A stretch of 64,000 nt of DNA, from NCBI RefSeq assembly GCF_000719955.1, contig NZ_JOII01000012.1:91021-155020 (forward strand). The letters run 5' to 3'. Below, in pieces: positions 1 to 8,597 of this stretch. Source of the stretch: Streptomyces albidoflavus. Lineage in GTDB: Bacteria; Actinomycetota; Actinomycetes; Streptomycetales; Streptomycetaceae. The stretch's first letter is position 1. Every line of letters starts with the position of its first letter. The translations under genes and the position numbers were made by a program. The notes beneath the pieces were generated by a model. That model did no database searches. It was not told where the DNA came from and saw only the letters and a list, made by a program, of their open reading frames with translations.

Positions 1-1
1 C

Positions 2-487
2 CCCGCTCCCGGGCTCTCCGAGGAGCTGAGCGGGCAGGCGCAGGAGCTGGCGCTGCGGATCGCCGACGAGCTGGGCGTCGTCGGCCACCTCGCCGTCGAG
101 CTGTTCGAGACCGAGGACGGCCGCGTCCTCGTCAACGAGCTGGCGATGCGCCCGCACAACTCCGGCCACTGGACCATGGACGGCGCGGTCACCTCGCAGT
201 TCGCCAACCACGTCCGCGCCGTCCTCGACCTGCCGCTGGGCGACCCCCGCCCGCGCGCCCCGTGGACCGTGATGTGCAACGTGCTGGGCGGCGACTACCC
301 CGACATGTACGCCGCGTACCTGCACTGCATGGCGCGCGACCCGCAGCTGAAGATCCACATGTACGGCAAGGACGTGAAGCCCGGCCGCAAGGTCGGCCAC
401 GTCAACACCTACGGCGACGACCTGGACGCGGTGCTGGAGCGCGCCCGGCACGCTGCCGGATACCTCAGGGGAACGATCACCGAGTGA
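2..487 (+). CDS. purK: PurK C-terminal part (5-(carboxyamino)imidazole ribonucleotide synthase), cut by window edge
   Basis: The reading frame is open from the left edge, so only about the last 161 residues are present. PurK carboxylates 5-aminoimidazole ribonucleotide with ATP and bicarbonate in purine synthesis. The C-terminal half of the ATP-grasp fold is visible: a stretch reading [20 protein letters not shown] followed by RPHNSGHWT, the conserved loop holding the metal- and substrate-binding Glu, Asn and Arg residues of PurK. The stop TGA overlaps the purE GTG start by 4 nt, so the two are co-transcribed and probably translationally coupled. Identity rests on the RPHNSGHWT motif and the purE neighbour. 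Confidence 0.95.
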   Translation, partial: PAPGLSEELSGQAQELALRIADELGVVGHLAVELFETEDGRVLVNELAMRPHNSGHWTMDGAVTSQFANHVRAVLDLPLGDPRPRAPWTVMCNVLGGDYPDMYAAYLHCMARDPQLKIHMYGKDVKPGRKVGHVNTYGDDLDAVLERARHAAGYLRGTITE

Positions 488-1026
488 CCGCACACACCAG
501 CCAGAACCCCGTCGTCGGCATCGTCATGGGCTCCGACTCGGACTGGCCCGTCATGGAGGCCGCCGCCCAGGCCCTCGACGAGTTCGAGCTGCCCTACGAG
601 GTCGACGTCGTCTCCGCCCACCGCATGCCGCACGAGATGATCGCCTACGGCGAGCAGGCGGCCGGACGCGGGCTGAAGGCGGTCATCGCCGGGGCGGGCG
701 GCGCCGCCCACCTGCCCGGCATGCTCGCCTCCGTCACGCCGCTGCCGGTCATCGGCGTGCCGGTGCCGCTGAAGTACCTCGACGGCATGGACTCGCTGCT
801 CTCCATCGTGCAGATGCCCGCCGGGGTCCCGGTCGCCACCGTCTCGGTCGGCGGCGCCCGCAACGCCGGGCTGCTGGCCGCGCGCATCCTCGCCGCCCAC
901 GACGAGGAGCTGCTCAGCCGCATGAAGGAGTTCCAGCGCGAGCTGAACGAGCAGGCCACCGAGAAGGGCAAGCGGCTGCGCGCCAAGACCGCCGGCGGCC
1001 CGGCCGGCTTCGGCTTCGGAAAGTGA
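484..1026 (+). CDS. purE: PurE, N5-carboxyaminoimidazole ribonucleotide mutase
   Basis: 180 residues starting at GTG inside the purK stop (GTGA overlap). PurE moves the carboxylate of N5-CAIR to C4, giving CAIR, in the purine pathway. The N-terminal substrate loop [13 protein letters not shown], the [11 protein letters not shown] segment with its catalytic His, and the [11 protein letters not shown] loop are all present and typical of class I bacterial PurE. Length fits the family. An upstream in-frame extension is possible but would run inside purK, so the GTG at 484 is chosen. Confidence 0.96.
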   Translation: MTAHTSQNPVVGIVMGSDSDWPVMEAAAQALDEFELPYEVDVVSAHRMPHEMIAYGEQAAGRGLKAVIAGAGGAAHLPGMLASVTPLPVIGVPVPLKYLDGMDSLLSIVQMPAGVPVATVSVGGARNAGLLAARILAAHDEELLSRMKEFQRELNEQATEKGKRLRAKTAGGPAGFGFGK

Positions 1027-1036
1027 GGCGGAGGAC

Positions 1037-2254
1037 GTGACGAGCACCCCCACCGGACCCGTACCCAACGCCGAACTCCTGCCCACGGCACTGGAGTTCC
1101 TCGCCGAGCACCCCGTGGTCGACGGCCACAACGACCTGCCGTGGGCGCTGCGTGAGCAGGTCCGCTACGACCTGGACCGGCGTGACATCGCCGAGGACCA
1201 GTCGGCCCACCTGCACACCGACATCGCCCGGCTGCGGGCCGGCGGGGTCGGCGCGCAGTTCTGGTCGGTCTACGTCCGCTCCGACCTCGGCGGCGACGAG
1301 GCGGTCAGCGCCACCCTGGAGCAGATCGACTGCGTCGACCAGCTCCTCGCCCGCTACCCGGCGGACCTCGCGCCCGCCGAGACCGCCGACGCGATGGAGA
1401 AGGCGCGCACCGAGGGCCGGATCGCCTCCCTCAAGGGGGCCGAGGGCGGCCACTCGATCAACAACTCGCTGGCCACCCTGCGCGCCCTGCACGCGCTCGG
1501 CGTCCGCTACATGACGCTCACGCACAACGACAACATCGCGTGGGCCGACTCCGCCACCGACACCGAACGCCTCGGCGGGCTCTCCGCCTTCGGGCGCGAG
1601 GTGGTGCGGGAGATGAACCGGACCGGCATGCTGGTCGACCTGAGCCACGTCTCGGCCGGGACCATGCGGGACGCGCTGGCCACCAGCGAGGCGCCGGTGA
1701 TCTTCTCGCACTCCTCGTCCCGCGCGGTCTGCGACCACCCGCGCAACATCCCGGACGACGTGCTGGGCCGGCTCCCCGCCAACGGCGGCGTCGCGATGGC
1801 CACCTTCGTGCCGAAGTTCATCCTCCCGGCCGCCGTCGAGTGGACCCTGCGCGCCGACGAGAACCTGCGCGCGCACGGCCACCACCACCTCGACACCGGC
1901 GAGGAGGCGATGGCCCTGCACCGCGCCTTCGAGGCGGCCCACCCGCGCCCCGTCGCGACCGCCGCCACCGTCGCCGACCACCTCGACCACATGCGCGAGG
2001 TCGCGGGCGTCGACCACATCGGCATCGGCGGCGACTACGACGGGACGGCCTTCACCCCGGCCGGCCTGGAGGACGTCGCGGGCTACCCGAACCTCGTCGC
2101 CGAACTGCTCAGCCGCAACTGGTCCACGGCCGACCTGGCCAAGCTGACCTGGGGCAACGCGGTCCGCGTGCTCCGCGACGCCGAGGCCGTCTCGCGCGAC
2201 CTCGCCGCCCGGCGCGGCCCCTCCAACGCCACCCTGGAGCAGCTCGACGGCTGA
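1037..2254 (+). CDS. Membrane dipeptidase family (peptidase M19) protein
   Basis: 405 residues from a GTG start, 10 nt after purE with GGAGG just upstream (a short 2-nt spacing). The M19 (renal dipeptidase) zinc-hydrolase pattern is clear: VVDGHNDLP near residue 24 gives the HxD metal pair; EGGHSINN supplies the bridging Glu; [19 protein letters not shown] and FSHSSSRAV give the downstream metal and substrate positions; [10 protein letters not shown] is the C-terminal signature. No signal peptide is seen, so it is probably cytoplasmic, unlike the anchored animal enzyme. It would cleave dipeptides, possibly including D-amino-acid dipeptides. It follows purKE in the same direction, and the transcript ends at a strong hairpin. 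Confidence 0.93.
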   Translation: MTSTPTGPVPNAELLPTALEFLAEHPVVDGHNDLPWALREQVRYDLDRRDIAEDQSAHLHTDIARLRAGGVGAQFWSVYVRSDLGGDEAVSATLEQIDCVDQLLARYPADLAPAETADAMEKARTEGRIASLKGAEGGHSINNSLATLRALHALGVRYMTLTHNDNIAWADSATDTERLGGLSAFGREVVREMNRTGMLVDLSHVSAGTMRDALATSEAPVIFSHSSSRAVCDHPRNIPDDVLGRLPANGGVAMATFVPKFILPAAVEWTLRADENLRAHGHHHLDTGEEAMALHRAFEAAHPRPVATAATVADHLDHMREVAGVDHIGIGGDYDGTAFTPAGLEDVAGYPNLVAELLSRNWSTADLAKLTWGNAVRVLRDAEAVSRDLAARRGPSNATLEQLDG

Positions 2255-2281
2255 GCCGCCCCCGTGGCCGTACGGCCGTAC

Positions 2282-2319
2282 GCGAGAAGCCCCCGCCCTC
2301 ACCGGCGGGGGCTTCTCGC
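2282..2319. terminator. Strong bidirectional terminator hairpin
   Basis: A perfect 16-bp inverted repeat (GCGAGAAGCCCCCGCC and its complement) surrounds a 6-nt loop. It sits between the convergent dipeptidase and VOC genes, so it can end transcription from both sides. There is no clear U-tract, as is usual in Streptomyces. Confidence 0.9.
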
Positions 2320-2327
2320 CTTCCCGC

Positions 2328-2684
2328 TCACTGGCGGCAGAGGCAGAACGGGTGGCCGGACGGGTCGGCGTAGACGCGGAACGAGCGGTCGGGGCGGGTG
2401 TCGAGCGGGCGGGCGCCCAGCGCGAGGACCTGGCTCTCGGCGGCCTCCAGGTCGGGGACGTTCAGGTCGAGGTGGAACTGCTGGGAGTTGTCGGGCGAGG
2501 GCCAGGTGGGCGGGACCATGTCCGGCGCCTCCTGGAAGGCGAGCTTGACGCCCGGACCGTGCAGCTCGACCCAGTAGTCGGCGGGCTGCTCCACGGTGCC
2601 GCCGAGGATCGCCTGGTAGAAGGTGGCGAGGGCCAGCGGGGCGGGGGTGTCCAGGACGACCACGTCGAGGGTGGCGATGGGCAT
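2328..2684 (-). CDS. VOC (glyoxalase/bleomycin-resistance) family protein
   Basis: 118 residues, the size of a single vicinal-oxygen-chelate domain made of two beta-alpha-beta-beta-beta modules. The first module starts with LDVVVLDTPAPLALATFY and the second with FHLDLNVPDLEAAE; the C-terminus FRVYADPSGHPFCLC is the usual last strand. This subgroup (glyoxalase-like, PF18029 type) often lacks a defined substrate, so no reaction is assigned. It is divergent from the TetR-type regulator at 2811, with only about 126 bp between the starts, so that regulator is a good candidate for its control. Confidence 0.88.
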   Translation of the reverse strand: MPIATLDVVVLDTPAPLALATFYQAILGGTVEQPADYWVELHGPGVKLAFQEAPDMVPPTWPSPDNSQQFHLDLNVPDLEAAESQVLALGARPLDTRPDRSFRVYADPSGHPFCLCRQ

Positions 2685-2742
2685 GGCGGGCTCCTCGTGG
2701 GGCGGGGACGGCGGGAGGCGTGCGGTGCGTCGCCGCCATCAT

Positions 2743-2760
2743 GGTGTTACCGGTAGCGCC
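2743..2760. promoter_or_regulatory. Candidate operator between the VOC and TetR genes
   Basis: GGTGTTACCGGTAGCGCC is an imperfect 9+9 palindrome (7 of 9 positions pair) centred on a perfect TACCGGTA. A related half-site, GGTAACGCG, follows at about 2769. It lies in the short divergent intergenic region, as expected for TetR autoregulation. The role is inferred. Confidence 0.35.
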
Positions 2761-2810
2761 TTTCAAGAGGTAACGCGCCCCGGAGTGTCGGACCGGCCTA
2801 TCCTTCCGGG

Positions 2811-3398
2811 GTGACAGAACCGACCGGGCCCGCGACGCGGCACCGCGTGAACCAGGGGCCGCGGGCCGCCGCGCGCAACCGTGCCGCGCTGGTCGCCGCC
2901 GCCCGGGAGGTCTACGCGGAGCTGGGGCTCGACGCCCCGATGGCCGAGATCGCGCGGCGGGCCGGCGTCGGACAGGGCAGCCTCTACCGGCACTTCCCGG
3001 ACCGGGACGCCGTCGTCGCCACCGTCCTGGAGGAGAACGTGCTCCAGGTCGAACAGGCCGCCGCCGCCGACGGCGCCACCCTCGCCGACGTGCTGGCCGT
3101 CCTGACCTGGCACCTGGTGGAGTCGGCCGCCTTCATCGGGCTGCTGCGCGCGGAGTACGCCACCGTCCGCCGCGAGGAGCTGGGCCGGGCGGGGGAGCTG
3201 GGCGAGCGGGTGGAGCGCGCCCTGCGCGGGGAGCTGCGCGACCGGGGCCCGCTGCCCGCCGGTTCCCTGATGCTCGCCGTCGCCATGGTCTCCGGCGCCG
3301 TCACCGGCCCCACCCGCGAGGACCGCGAACGCCGGGCGCTGGAGGCGTGGGCGCTCCTCGGGGTCGAGGTGGGACCGGTACGGCCGTTCCCCGGCTGA
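2811..3398 (+). CDS. TetR/AcrR family transcriptional regulator
   Basis: 195 residues from GTG. The N-terminal TetR helix-turn-helix lies near residues 28-72: it begins RAALVAAAREVYAELG and contains the recognition element RRAGVGQGSLYRHFPDRDA. The C-terminal half is the variable ligand-binding helical domain. The sequence TATCCT lies 7 nt before the GTG, so a leaderless transcript is possible. The best guess for targets is the divergent VOC gene, and perhaps the palindrome at 4544 upstream of the monooxygenase. The ligand is unknown. Confidence 0.92.
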   Translation: MTEPTGPATRHRVNQGPRAAARNRAALVAAAREVYAELGLDAPMAEIARRAGVGQGSLYRHFPDRDAVVATVLEENVLQVEQAAAADGATLADVLAVLTWHLVESAAFIGLLRAEYATVRREELGRAGELGERVERALRGELRDRGPLPAGSLMLAVAMVSGAVTGPTREDRERRALEAWALLGVEVGPVRPFPG

Positions 3399-3411
3399 CC
3401 GGGGCGGCGGG

Positions 3412-4434
3412 TCAGCCGCCGTTGGACTGCCGGATGCCCTCGGCCAGGGCGTCGAAGGTGTACACGTACCCGCCCGCCGGGCCGCTCACCGTCAGGTAGG
3501 CCCGGGTGCCGCCCGGGGTGATGGCGACGTTGGTGGCCGATTCCAGCCCCCGGTGCCGGGCGGGCACCTCGACGGTGGCCAGCCGTGCGCCGTGCCGGTC
3601 GTAGACGGCCATCGCGGCGCGGCCGTGCAGCCCCTGGTAGAGGTTGCCGTCGGTGTCCACGGCGATCGAGTCGGTCTGGGCGAGGCCGCCGTCGACGCGG
3701 ATCGCGGTGTGGCGGGAGGTGACCTCGCCCTGGTCGTCGAGGCGGAGGTAGGAGATCCGGTTCTCGGTCAGCTCGCTGAACCACAGGCCCCGGTACTCGG
3801 CGTCGAAGGAGATGCCGTTGGTCGCGGCGAGCTGGTCGGCGAGGACGGTGGCCTTCTTCCCGTCCCGGCTGATCCGGACGACGCGGCCCTCGGCCGTCCC
3901 CTCGCTCAGGCCGCGCGAGTCGCTGACGTAGAGGTTGCCGCTCCGGTCGAAGGCGAGGTCGTCGGGGTGCATCGCCGCGCCGTCGACCTTCCCCGTGAAG
4001 AAGACCTGGCGGTCGCCGCCGCCGGGGGCGAGGCTGACGATCTCGCCGTGGGCGTAGTCGGTGAGGTAGATCCGGCCGTCGTGCGGGCTGTACTGGGCGG
4101 AGGTGTACGCGCCGCGCTCGTCGGTGTGGAAGGGCGTGCCCTTGCCCGTCCTCACGTCGACGCGGATCATCTTGGGCTCGCCCGCGGGGGCGGTGACGTC
4201 GACGACCAGGAGGCGGCCCTTCGCGTCGAGGAGCGGGCCCTCCAGCAGGGTCATGCCGGTCTGCTCGTGCGGCTGGGTGAGGCGCGCGAGGCGCTTGGCC
4301 GTGATGGTGCGCTCGGCGGGGCCCGCGGCGGCGGGGCTGTCGTCGGCGAGGCCCTGCTGGGTACCGCAGCCGGTGAGGGCCAGCGTCGTGAGGGCCGCGA
4401 TTCCGGCCAGGGAGCGGAGCGTGGTGCGTCGCAT
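3412..4434 (-). CDS. Secreted lipoprotein with NHL/SMP-30-type beta-propeller
   Basis: 340 residues with a lipoprotein signal peptide: basic MRRTT, a hydrophobic stretch, and the lipobox LTGC with Cys at about residue 23. The mature part has propeller-like repeats: LLEGPLLDAKGRLLVVDV, YSPHDGRIYLTDYAHGEIV, DDLAFDRSGNLYVSD, TNGISFDAEYRGLWFSEL and DSIAVDTDGNLYQG. These match SMP-30/gluconolactonase/LRE-like proteins, which may be sugar lactonases or simply binding propellers; catalysis is not established. Its start faces the monooxygenase gene across the palindrome at 4544, suggesting shared control of a degradation function. Confidence 0.85.
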   Translation of the reverse strand: MRRTTLRSLAGIAALTTLALTGCGTQQGLADDSPAAAGPAERTITAKRLARLTQPHEQTGMTLLEGPLLDAKGRLLVVDVTAPAGEPKMIRVDVRTGKGTPFHTDERGAYTSAQYSPHDGRIYLTDYAHGEIVSLAPGGGDRQVFFTGKVDGAAMHPDDLAFDRSGNLYVSDSRGLSEGTAEGRVVRISRDGKKATVLADQLAATNGISFDAEYRGLWFSELTENRISYLRLDDQGEVTSRHTAIRVDGGLAQTDSIAVDTDGNLYQGLHGRAAMAVYDRHGARLATVEVPARHRGLESATNVAITPGGTRAYLTVSGPAGGYVYTFDALAEGIRQSNGG

Positions 4435-4543
4435 GGGGGGAGGTCACTTCCTGTCGGCTGGCGGGAGGTGCCGCACGCGTCGTGTTCGCTTCCGCGAAGA
4501 GGTCCGGCGCCCGGCCGGCGGGCCCTTCGAGAGGCGGCACCCA

Positions 4544-4569
4544 GCAACCGGACAGCACTGTCCGGTTGC
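4544..4569. promoter_or_regulatory. 26-bp near-perfect palindrome, candidate operator
   Basis: Perfect 12-bp arms (GCAACCGGACAG and its complement) flank a 2-bp centre. It lies in the 240-bp divergent region between the lipoprotein (start 4434) and the monooxygenase (start 4675), about 106 bp upstream of the latter. The length and symmetry suit a TetR-type dimer or pair of dimers. The nearby TetR gene at 2811 is the obvious candidate, but this is inference. Confidence 0.6.
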
Positions 4570-4674
4570 GGTGTACGGTAGTCGACACTCCGCCCCCGCC
4601 GCGGCCCGGCCCACCCTCCACGCTCCGGCCCGCGGCGCGGAGCACACCCCCAACAGAGCGAGGAACCACCCCAC

Positions 4675-6483
4675 ATGACGCTCCCTCACCCCGTCACCGA
4701 GGCAGAGATCGCCCAGCTCAGGAAGCGGTACCGGCAGGAACGCGAGCGGCGCGTCCGCCCCGACGGCACCCGCCAGTACCAGGGGGCCGAGGCGGAGTTC
4801 GGCTACTACGCCGCCGACCCGTACGCCGGTGCGATTCCCGAACGCGACCCGCTGAACGACACCGTCGACGTGGCGGTCGTCGGCGGCGGCTTCGGCGGCA
4901 TCCTCGCCGGGGCGCGGCTGCGCCGGCAGGGCGTGGAGCGCGTCCGCATTGTGGAGACCGGCGGCGGCTTCGGCGGCACCTGGTACTGGAACCGGTACCC
5001 CGGCGTCCACTGCGACATCGAGTCGCACGTCTACCTGCCGCTCCTCGACGAGACCGGCTACGTCCCCGAGTGGAAGTACGCCCCCGGCGAGGAGATCCGC
5101 CGCCACGCGGTGCGCATCGCCGAGCAGTTCGGCCTCGGCACCCACGCCCTGTTCTCCACCACCGTCACCTCACTCACCTGGGACGACACCGCAGAGGAGT
5201 GGCTGATCACCACCGACCGGGACGACGCCTTCCGCGCCCGTTACGTGATCACGGCGACCGGCACCCTCTCGGAGCCCAAGCTCCCCGCCCTCCCGGGCAT
5301 CGAGAAGTTCGCCGGCCACACCTTCCACACCTCGCGCTGGGACTACGGCTACACCGGCGGCACCCCGGACGGCGGCATGACCGGGCTCGCCGGAAAGCGC
5401 GTCGGCGTCGTCGGCACCGGCGCCACCGGCGTCCAGGCCATCCCGAAACTCGCCGAGGACGCCGGACACGTCTACGTCTTCCAGCGCACCCCCTCCTCCG
5501 TGGACGTACGCGGCAACCGCCGCACCACCCCCGAGGAGGTGGGCGCCGACCGCGAGGGCTGGGCCCACGAGCGCCGGGAGAACTTCCTGCGCATCGTCTC
5601 CGGCGAACAGGCGGAGACGGACCTGGTCGCCGACGGCTGGACCGCCTCCGCCGCCCTGCTGGAGAAACTCCTCCCCAGCTTCCGCCGCGAGGGCGACCCC
5701 GCCACCTTCGAAGCCGCCTACGAGGCGGCCGACGCCGCCAAGATGAACCAGCTGCGGGCCCGGGTCGCCGGCGAGGTCACCGACCCCGCCACCGCCGAGA
5801 AGCTCCAGCCCTGGTACCGGTACGCCTGCAAGCGCCCCGCCTTCTCCGACGCGTACTACCCGGCGTTCAACCGGGAGAACGTCACCCTGGTCGACACCGC
5901 CGACACCCACGGCATCGAGCGCCTCACGGAGGACGGCGTCGTCGTCGGCGACACCACCTACCCCCTGGACTGCCTGATCTTCGCCACCGGGTTCTCCGTC
6001 GGCGTCTCCGGCGTCCTCTCCGGCAAACTCCCCGTGCTCGGCCGGGGCGGGCGCTCCCTGCTGCACGCCTGGGGAGAGCGGGGGCCGCGCACCCTGCACG
6101 GGTTCACCAGCAACGGCTTCCCCAACCTCATCCAGCTCGGCAGCATGCAGAACGCCAGCAGCGTCAACTTCACCCACATCCTCGACGAGCAGGCGCTCCA
6201 CGCGGCCGCTCTGATCGCCGCCGCCGAACAGGCCGACGCGGTGCTCGAACCCTCCCGCGAGACCGAGGACGCCTGGCTCGCCGCGATCCGCGAGGGCGCC
6301 CCCGACCACGAGTGGTTCCACGCCGAGTGCACCCCCGGCTACTACAACCGGGAGGGAGGCGGCCGCCCCAACCCCGCCGCCTACCCGCACGGCGCCGTCG
6401 CCTTCCACGCCCTCCTGCGGCAGTGGCGCACCGACTCCGTCGCGGAGATCCTGACCCCCCGGACCACGCCCACGACCCGGTAG
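4675..6483 (+). CDS. Flavin-containing monooxygenase, Baeyer-Villiger (cyclohexanone monooxygenase) type
   Basis: 602 residues. The FAD Rossmann motif VVGGGFGG is near residue 68, with a following GGTWYWNRYPGVHCD segment typical of Baeyer-Villiger enzymes. The class-defining fingerprint FAGHTFHTSRWD is at about 222-233, and the NADPH Rossmann motif GVVGTGATG is at about 253-261. The enzyme would insert oxygen next to a ketone using NADPH and O2. The roughly 60-residue N-terminal extension before the first Rossmann fold matches the longer Baeyer-Villiger subgroup. The natural substrate cannot be told. It is divergent from the lipoprotein at 3412 and followed after 23 nt by the CGNR gene. Confidence 0.92.
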   Translation: MTLPHPVTEAEIAQLRKRYRQERERRVRPDGTRQYQGAEAEFGYYAADPYAGAIPERDPLNDTVDVAVVGGGFGGILAGARLRRQGVERVRIVETGGGFGGTWYWNRYPGVHCDIESHVYLPLLDETGYVPEWKYAPGEEIRRHAVRIAEQFGLGTHALFSTTVTSLTWDDTAEEWLITTDRDDAFRARYVITATGTLSEPKLPALPGIEKFAGHTFHTSRWDYGYTGGTPDGGMTGLAGKRVGVVGTGATGVQAIPKLAEDAGHVYVFQRTPSSVDVRGNRRTTPEEVGADREGWAHERRENFLRIVSGEQAETDLVADGWTASAALLEKLLPSFRREGDPATFEAAYEAADAAKMNQLRARVAGEVTDPATAEKLQPWYRYACKRPAFSDAYYPAFNRENVTLVDTADTHGIERLTEDGVVVGDTTYPLDCLIFATGFSVGVSGVLSGKLPVLGRGGRSLLHAWGERGPRTLHGFTSNGFPNLIQLGSMQNASSVNFTHILDEQALHAAALIAAAEQADAVLEPSRETEDAWLAAIREGAPDHEWFHAECTPGYYNREGGGRPNPAAYPHGAVAFHALLRQWRTDSVAEILTPRTTPTTR

Positions 6484-6506
6484 CGGGTTCGACTACCGTC
6501 GTCGCC

Positions 6507-7016
6507 ATGGCCAGACCTTCCGCCCCCGGGCCCCTCGTCCTCGTCCAGGACCTGGTCAACACCCTGGATCTGGAGACGGGGGCCGACACCCTCGCCACCG
6601 AGGAAGGACGCGCCGCCTTCGGCCTGCGCGAGGCCGACGTGGCCGCCGCCCTCGCCCTGCGCGAAGCCCTGCGGGCCGCCTGCCTCGCCCACGCCGGGCA
6701 CGGCGCGCCCGCCGAGGTGGCCGCCCTCGGCACGCTGCTGGCCCGGGCACCCCTGGTCACCACCGTCGACCCGGCCGACGGCTCGGCCCGCCTCGCCCCG
6801 GCCGATCCCGCCTCCCTCACCGCCCGAGTCGCGGCGGCCGTCGCACGGGGCTCGCTGGACGGCAGCTGGCAGCGGCTGAAGGTCTGCGAGGACGAGACGT
6901 GCCGCTGGGCCTACTACGACCGCAGCCCGGCGGGCCGGGGCCGCTGGTGCTCGATGGAGGTGTGCGGGGCCCGCGCCAAGATGCGGGCCTACCGGGCGCG
7001 GCGGGCGGGGGAGTAG
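6507..7016 (+). CDS. CGNR zinc-finger domain protein, probable transcriptional regulator
   Basis: 169 residues. The N-terminal ABATE-like stress domain begins PLVLVQDLVNTLDLE. The C-terminal zinc finger has CEDETCRWAYYDRSP, then WCSMEVCGARAK, giving four Cys (two CxxxxC pairs). The family name motif CGNR is changed to CGAR here. These proteins are thought to bind DNA through the finger and sense a ligand through the N-terminal domain. The gene sits 23 nt after the monooxygenase and may be co-transcribed with it. ATG 6507 is chosen because the frame before it lies inside the monooxygenase gene. Confidence 0.87.
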   Translation: MARPSAPGPLVLVQDLVNTLDLETGADTLATEEGRAAFGLREADVAAALALREALRAACLAHAGHGAPAEVAALGTLLARAPLVTTVDPADGSARLAPADPASLTARVAAAVARGSLDGSWQRLKVCEDETCRWAYYDRSPAGRGRWCSMEVCGARAKMRAYRARRAGE

Positions 7017-7041
7017 GCCCCGTCCGCCGTACCCGCCCCCG

Positions 7042-8385
7042 TCAGGCCCGGGGCCGGCCCATCGCCCGGAACGTCCAGCCGGCCTTGCGCCAGACCTCCG
7101 GGTCGAGGGCGTTGCGGCCGTCCAGCAGGGTCGGGGTGGCGACGGCGGCGGCCAGTTCGGCCGGGTCCAGCTCGCGGAACTCGCGCCACTCGGTGAGGTG
7201 GAGGACGACGTCGGCGCCGCGGACCGCCTCCAGCGCCGAGTCGGCGTAGCCGAGGGTGGGGAAGATGCGGCGGGCGTTGTCCATGCCCTTGGGGTCGTAG
7301 ACGGTGACCTGGCCGCCCTGGAGGTGGATCTGCCCGGCCACGTTGAGCGCCGGGGAGTCGCGGACGTCGTCCGAGTCGGGCTTGAAGGTGGCGCCCAGCA
7401 CCGCGACCCGCTTGCCGAGGAACGAGGTGGTGCCCAGCGCCTCCAGGGCCAGCTCCACCATGTGCCCCCGGCGCCGCATGTTGACCGAGTCGACCTCGCG
7501 CAGGAAGGTCAGCGCCTGGTCGGCCCCCAGCTCACCGGCGCGGGCCATGAACGCCCGGATGTCCTTGGGCAGGCAGCCGCCGCCGAAGCCGATCCCGGCC
7601 CGCAGGAACTTGGCCCCGATCCGGTCGTCGTGGCCGAGCGCCTCGGCGAGCTTGGCCACGTCGCCGTCGGCGGCCTCGCAGACCTCGGCCATCGCGTTGA
7701 TGAAGGAGATCTTGGTGGCGAGGAAGGAGTTGGCGGCCGTCTTCACCAGCTCGGCGGTGGGGAAGTCGGTGACGATGAAGGGCGAGCCCTCCGCGACCGG
7801 CGTCCGGTACACCTCGCGCAGCAGTTCCTCGGCGCGGGCGCCGCGGACCCCGACCACGATCCGGTCCGGGTGCAGGGTGTCGTCGACCGCGAACCCCTCG
7901 CGCAGGAACTCCGGGTTCCACGCCAGCTCGGCCTCCTCGCCCACCGGCGCCGCCGCGGCCAGCTCGGCGGCGAGGCGCTCGGCGGAGCCCACCGGCACCG
8001 TCGACTTGCCGACCACCAGCGCGGGCCGCTTCAGGTGCGGGGCGAGCGAGGCGAGAGCGCTCTCCACGTAACTCATGTCGCAGGCGTACTCGCCCGGCTT
8101 CTGCGGGGTGTTCACGCAGACGAAGTGGACGTCGCCGAAGTCCGCGACCTCCTCGAAGGAGGTGGTGAACCGCAGCCGGCCGCTGGAGCCCTCGATCCCC
8201 GCGACGTGCTTGCCGAGCAGCTCCTCCAGGCCCGGCTCGTACATCGGGACCCGGCCCTGGGAGAGCAGCGCGATCTTCTCCGGGACGACGTCCAGCCCGA
8301 GCACCTCGAAGCCCAGCTCGGCCATGGCGGCGGCATGGGTGGCGCCGAGGTAGCCGGTGCCGATCACGGTGATCCTGAGGGCCAT
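7042..8385 (-). CDS. UDP-glucose/GDP-mannose dehydrogenase family protein (UDP-glucose 6-dehydrogenase)
   Basis: 447 residues. It begins with the NAD Rossmann motif ITVIGTGYLGATHAAAMAELG. The middle has PEFLREGFAVDD and the catalytic-Cys loop GIGFGGGCLPKDIRAF; the C-terminal UDP-sugar-binding domain carries VAVLGATFKPDSDDVRDSPA. This is the four-electron oxidation of a nucleotide-6-hydroxy sugar to the uronic acid. UDP-glucose is the likely substrate because FLREG and GFGGGCLPKD match Ugd more than the GDP-mannose enzymes. It probably supplies UDP-glucuronate for envelope polymers. It is convergent with the CGNR gene. Confidence 0.92.
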   Translation of the reverse strand: MALRITVIGTGYLGATHAAAMAELGFEVLGLDVVPEKIALLSQGRVPMYEPGLEELLGKHVAGIEGSSGRLRFTTSFEEVADFGDVHFVCVNTPQKPGEYACDMSYVESALASLAPHLKRPALVVGKSTVPVGSAERLAAELAAAAPVGEEAELAWNPEFLREGFAVDDTLHPDRIVVGVRGARAEELLREVYRTPVAEGSPFIVTDFPTAELVKTAANSFLATKISFINAMAEVCEAADGDVAKLAEALGHDDRIGAKFLRAGIGFGGGCLPKDIRAFMARAGELGADQALTFLREVDSVNMRRRGHMVELALEALGTTSFLGKRVAVLGATFKPDSDDVRDSPALNVAGQIHLQGGQVTVYDPKGMDNARRIFPTLGYADSALEAVRGADVVLHLTEWREFRELDPAELAAAVATPTLLDGRNALDPEVWRKAGWTFRAMGRPRA

Positions 8386-8540
8386 GGTGGGTGCTCCAGT
8401 GCGTCCGGGGGAGGCGGATCAAGTCGTACGGGGTGATGCGCCGACCGAGCATAGCCCCGTGCGTGGCGCGGCCCTCAGCTGGGCATTTCCCCCCTGTCGT
8501 CAACCTCACGTACCGCTCGGTGCGGCACGGGCCCTAAGCT

Positions 8541-8580
8541 TTGGACGAGTTACTGGGTTACTTAACGGTAGTTAGCATGA
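8541..8580 (+). promoter_or_regulatory. Promoter/operator region of the acyl-CoA dehydrogenase gene
   Basis: An unusually AT-rich stretch for this genome. TTGGAC (8541) could be a -35, with TAACGG at 8563 as a poor -10 after 16 nt. Overlapping it are two GTTAC direct repeats (8549 and 8557), the second extending to the palindromic GTTACTTAAC (8557-8566). This pattern suggests a regulator site over the promoter; assignment is by eye. Confidence 0.4.
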
Positions 8581-8597
8581 CTGGGGAGTGAGAGACC

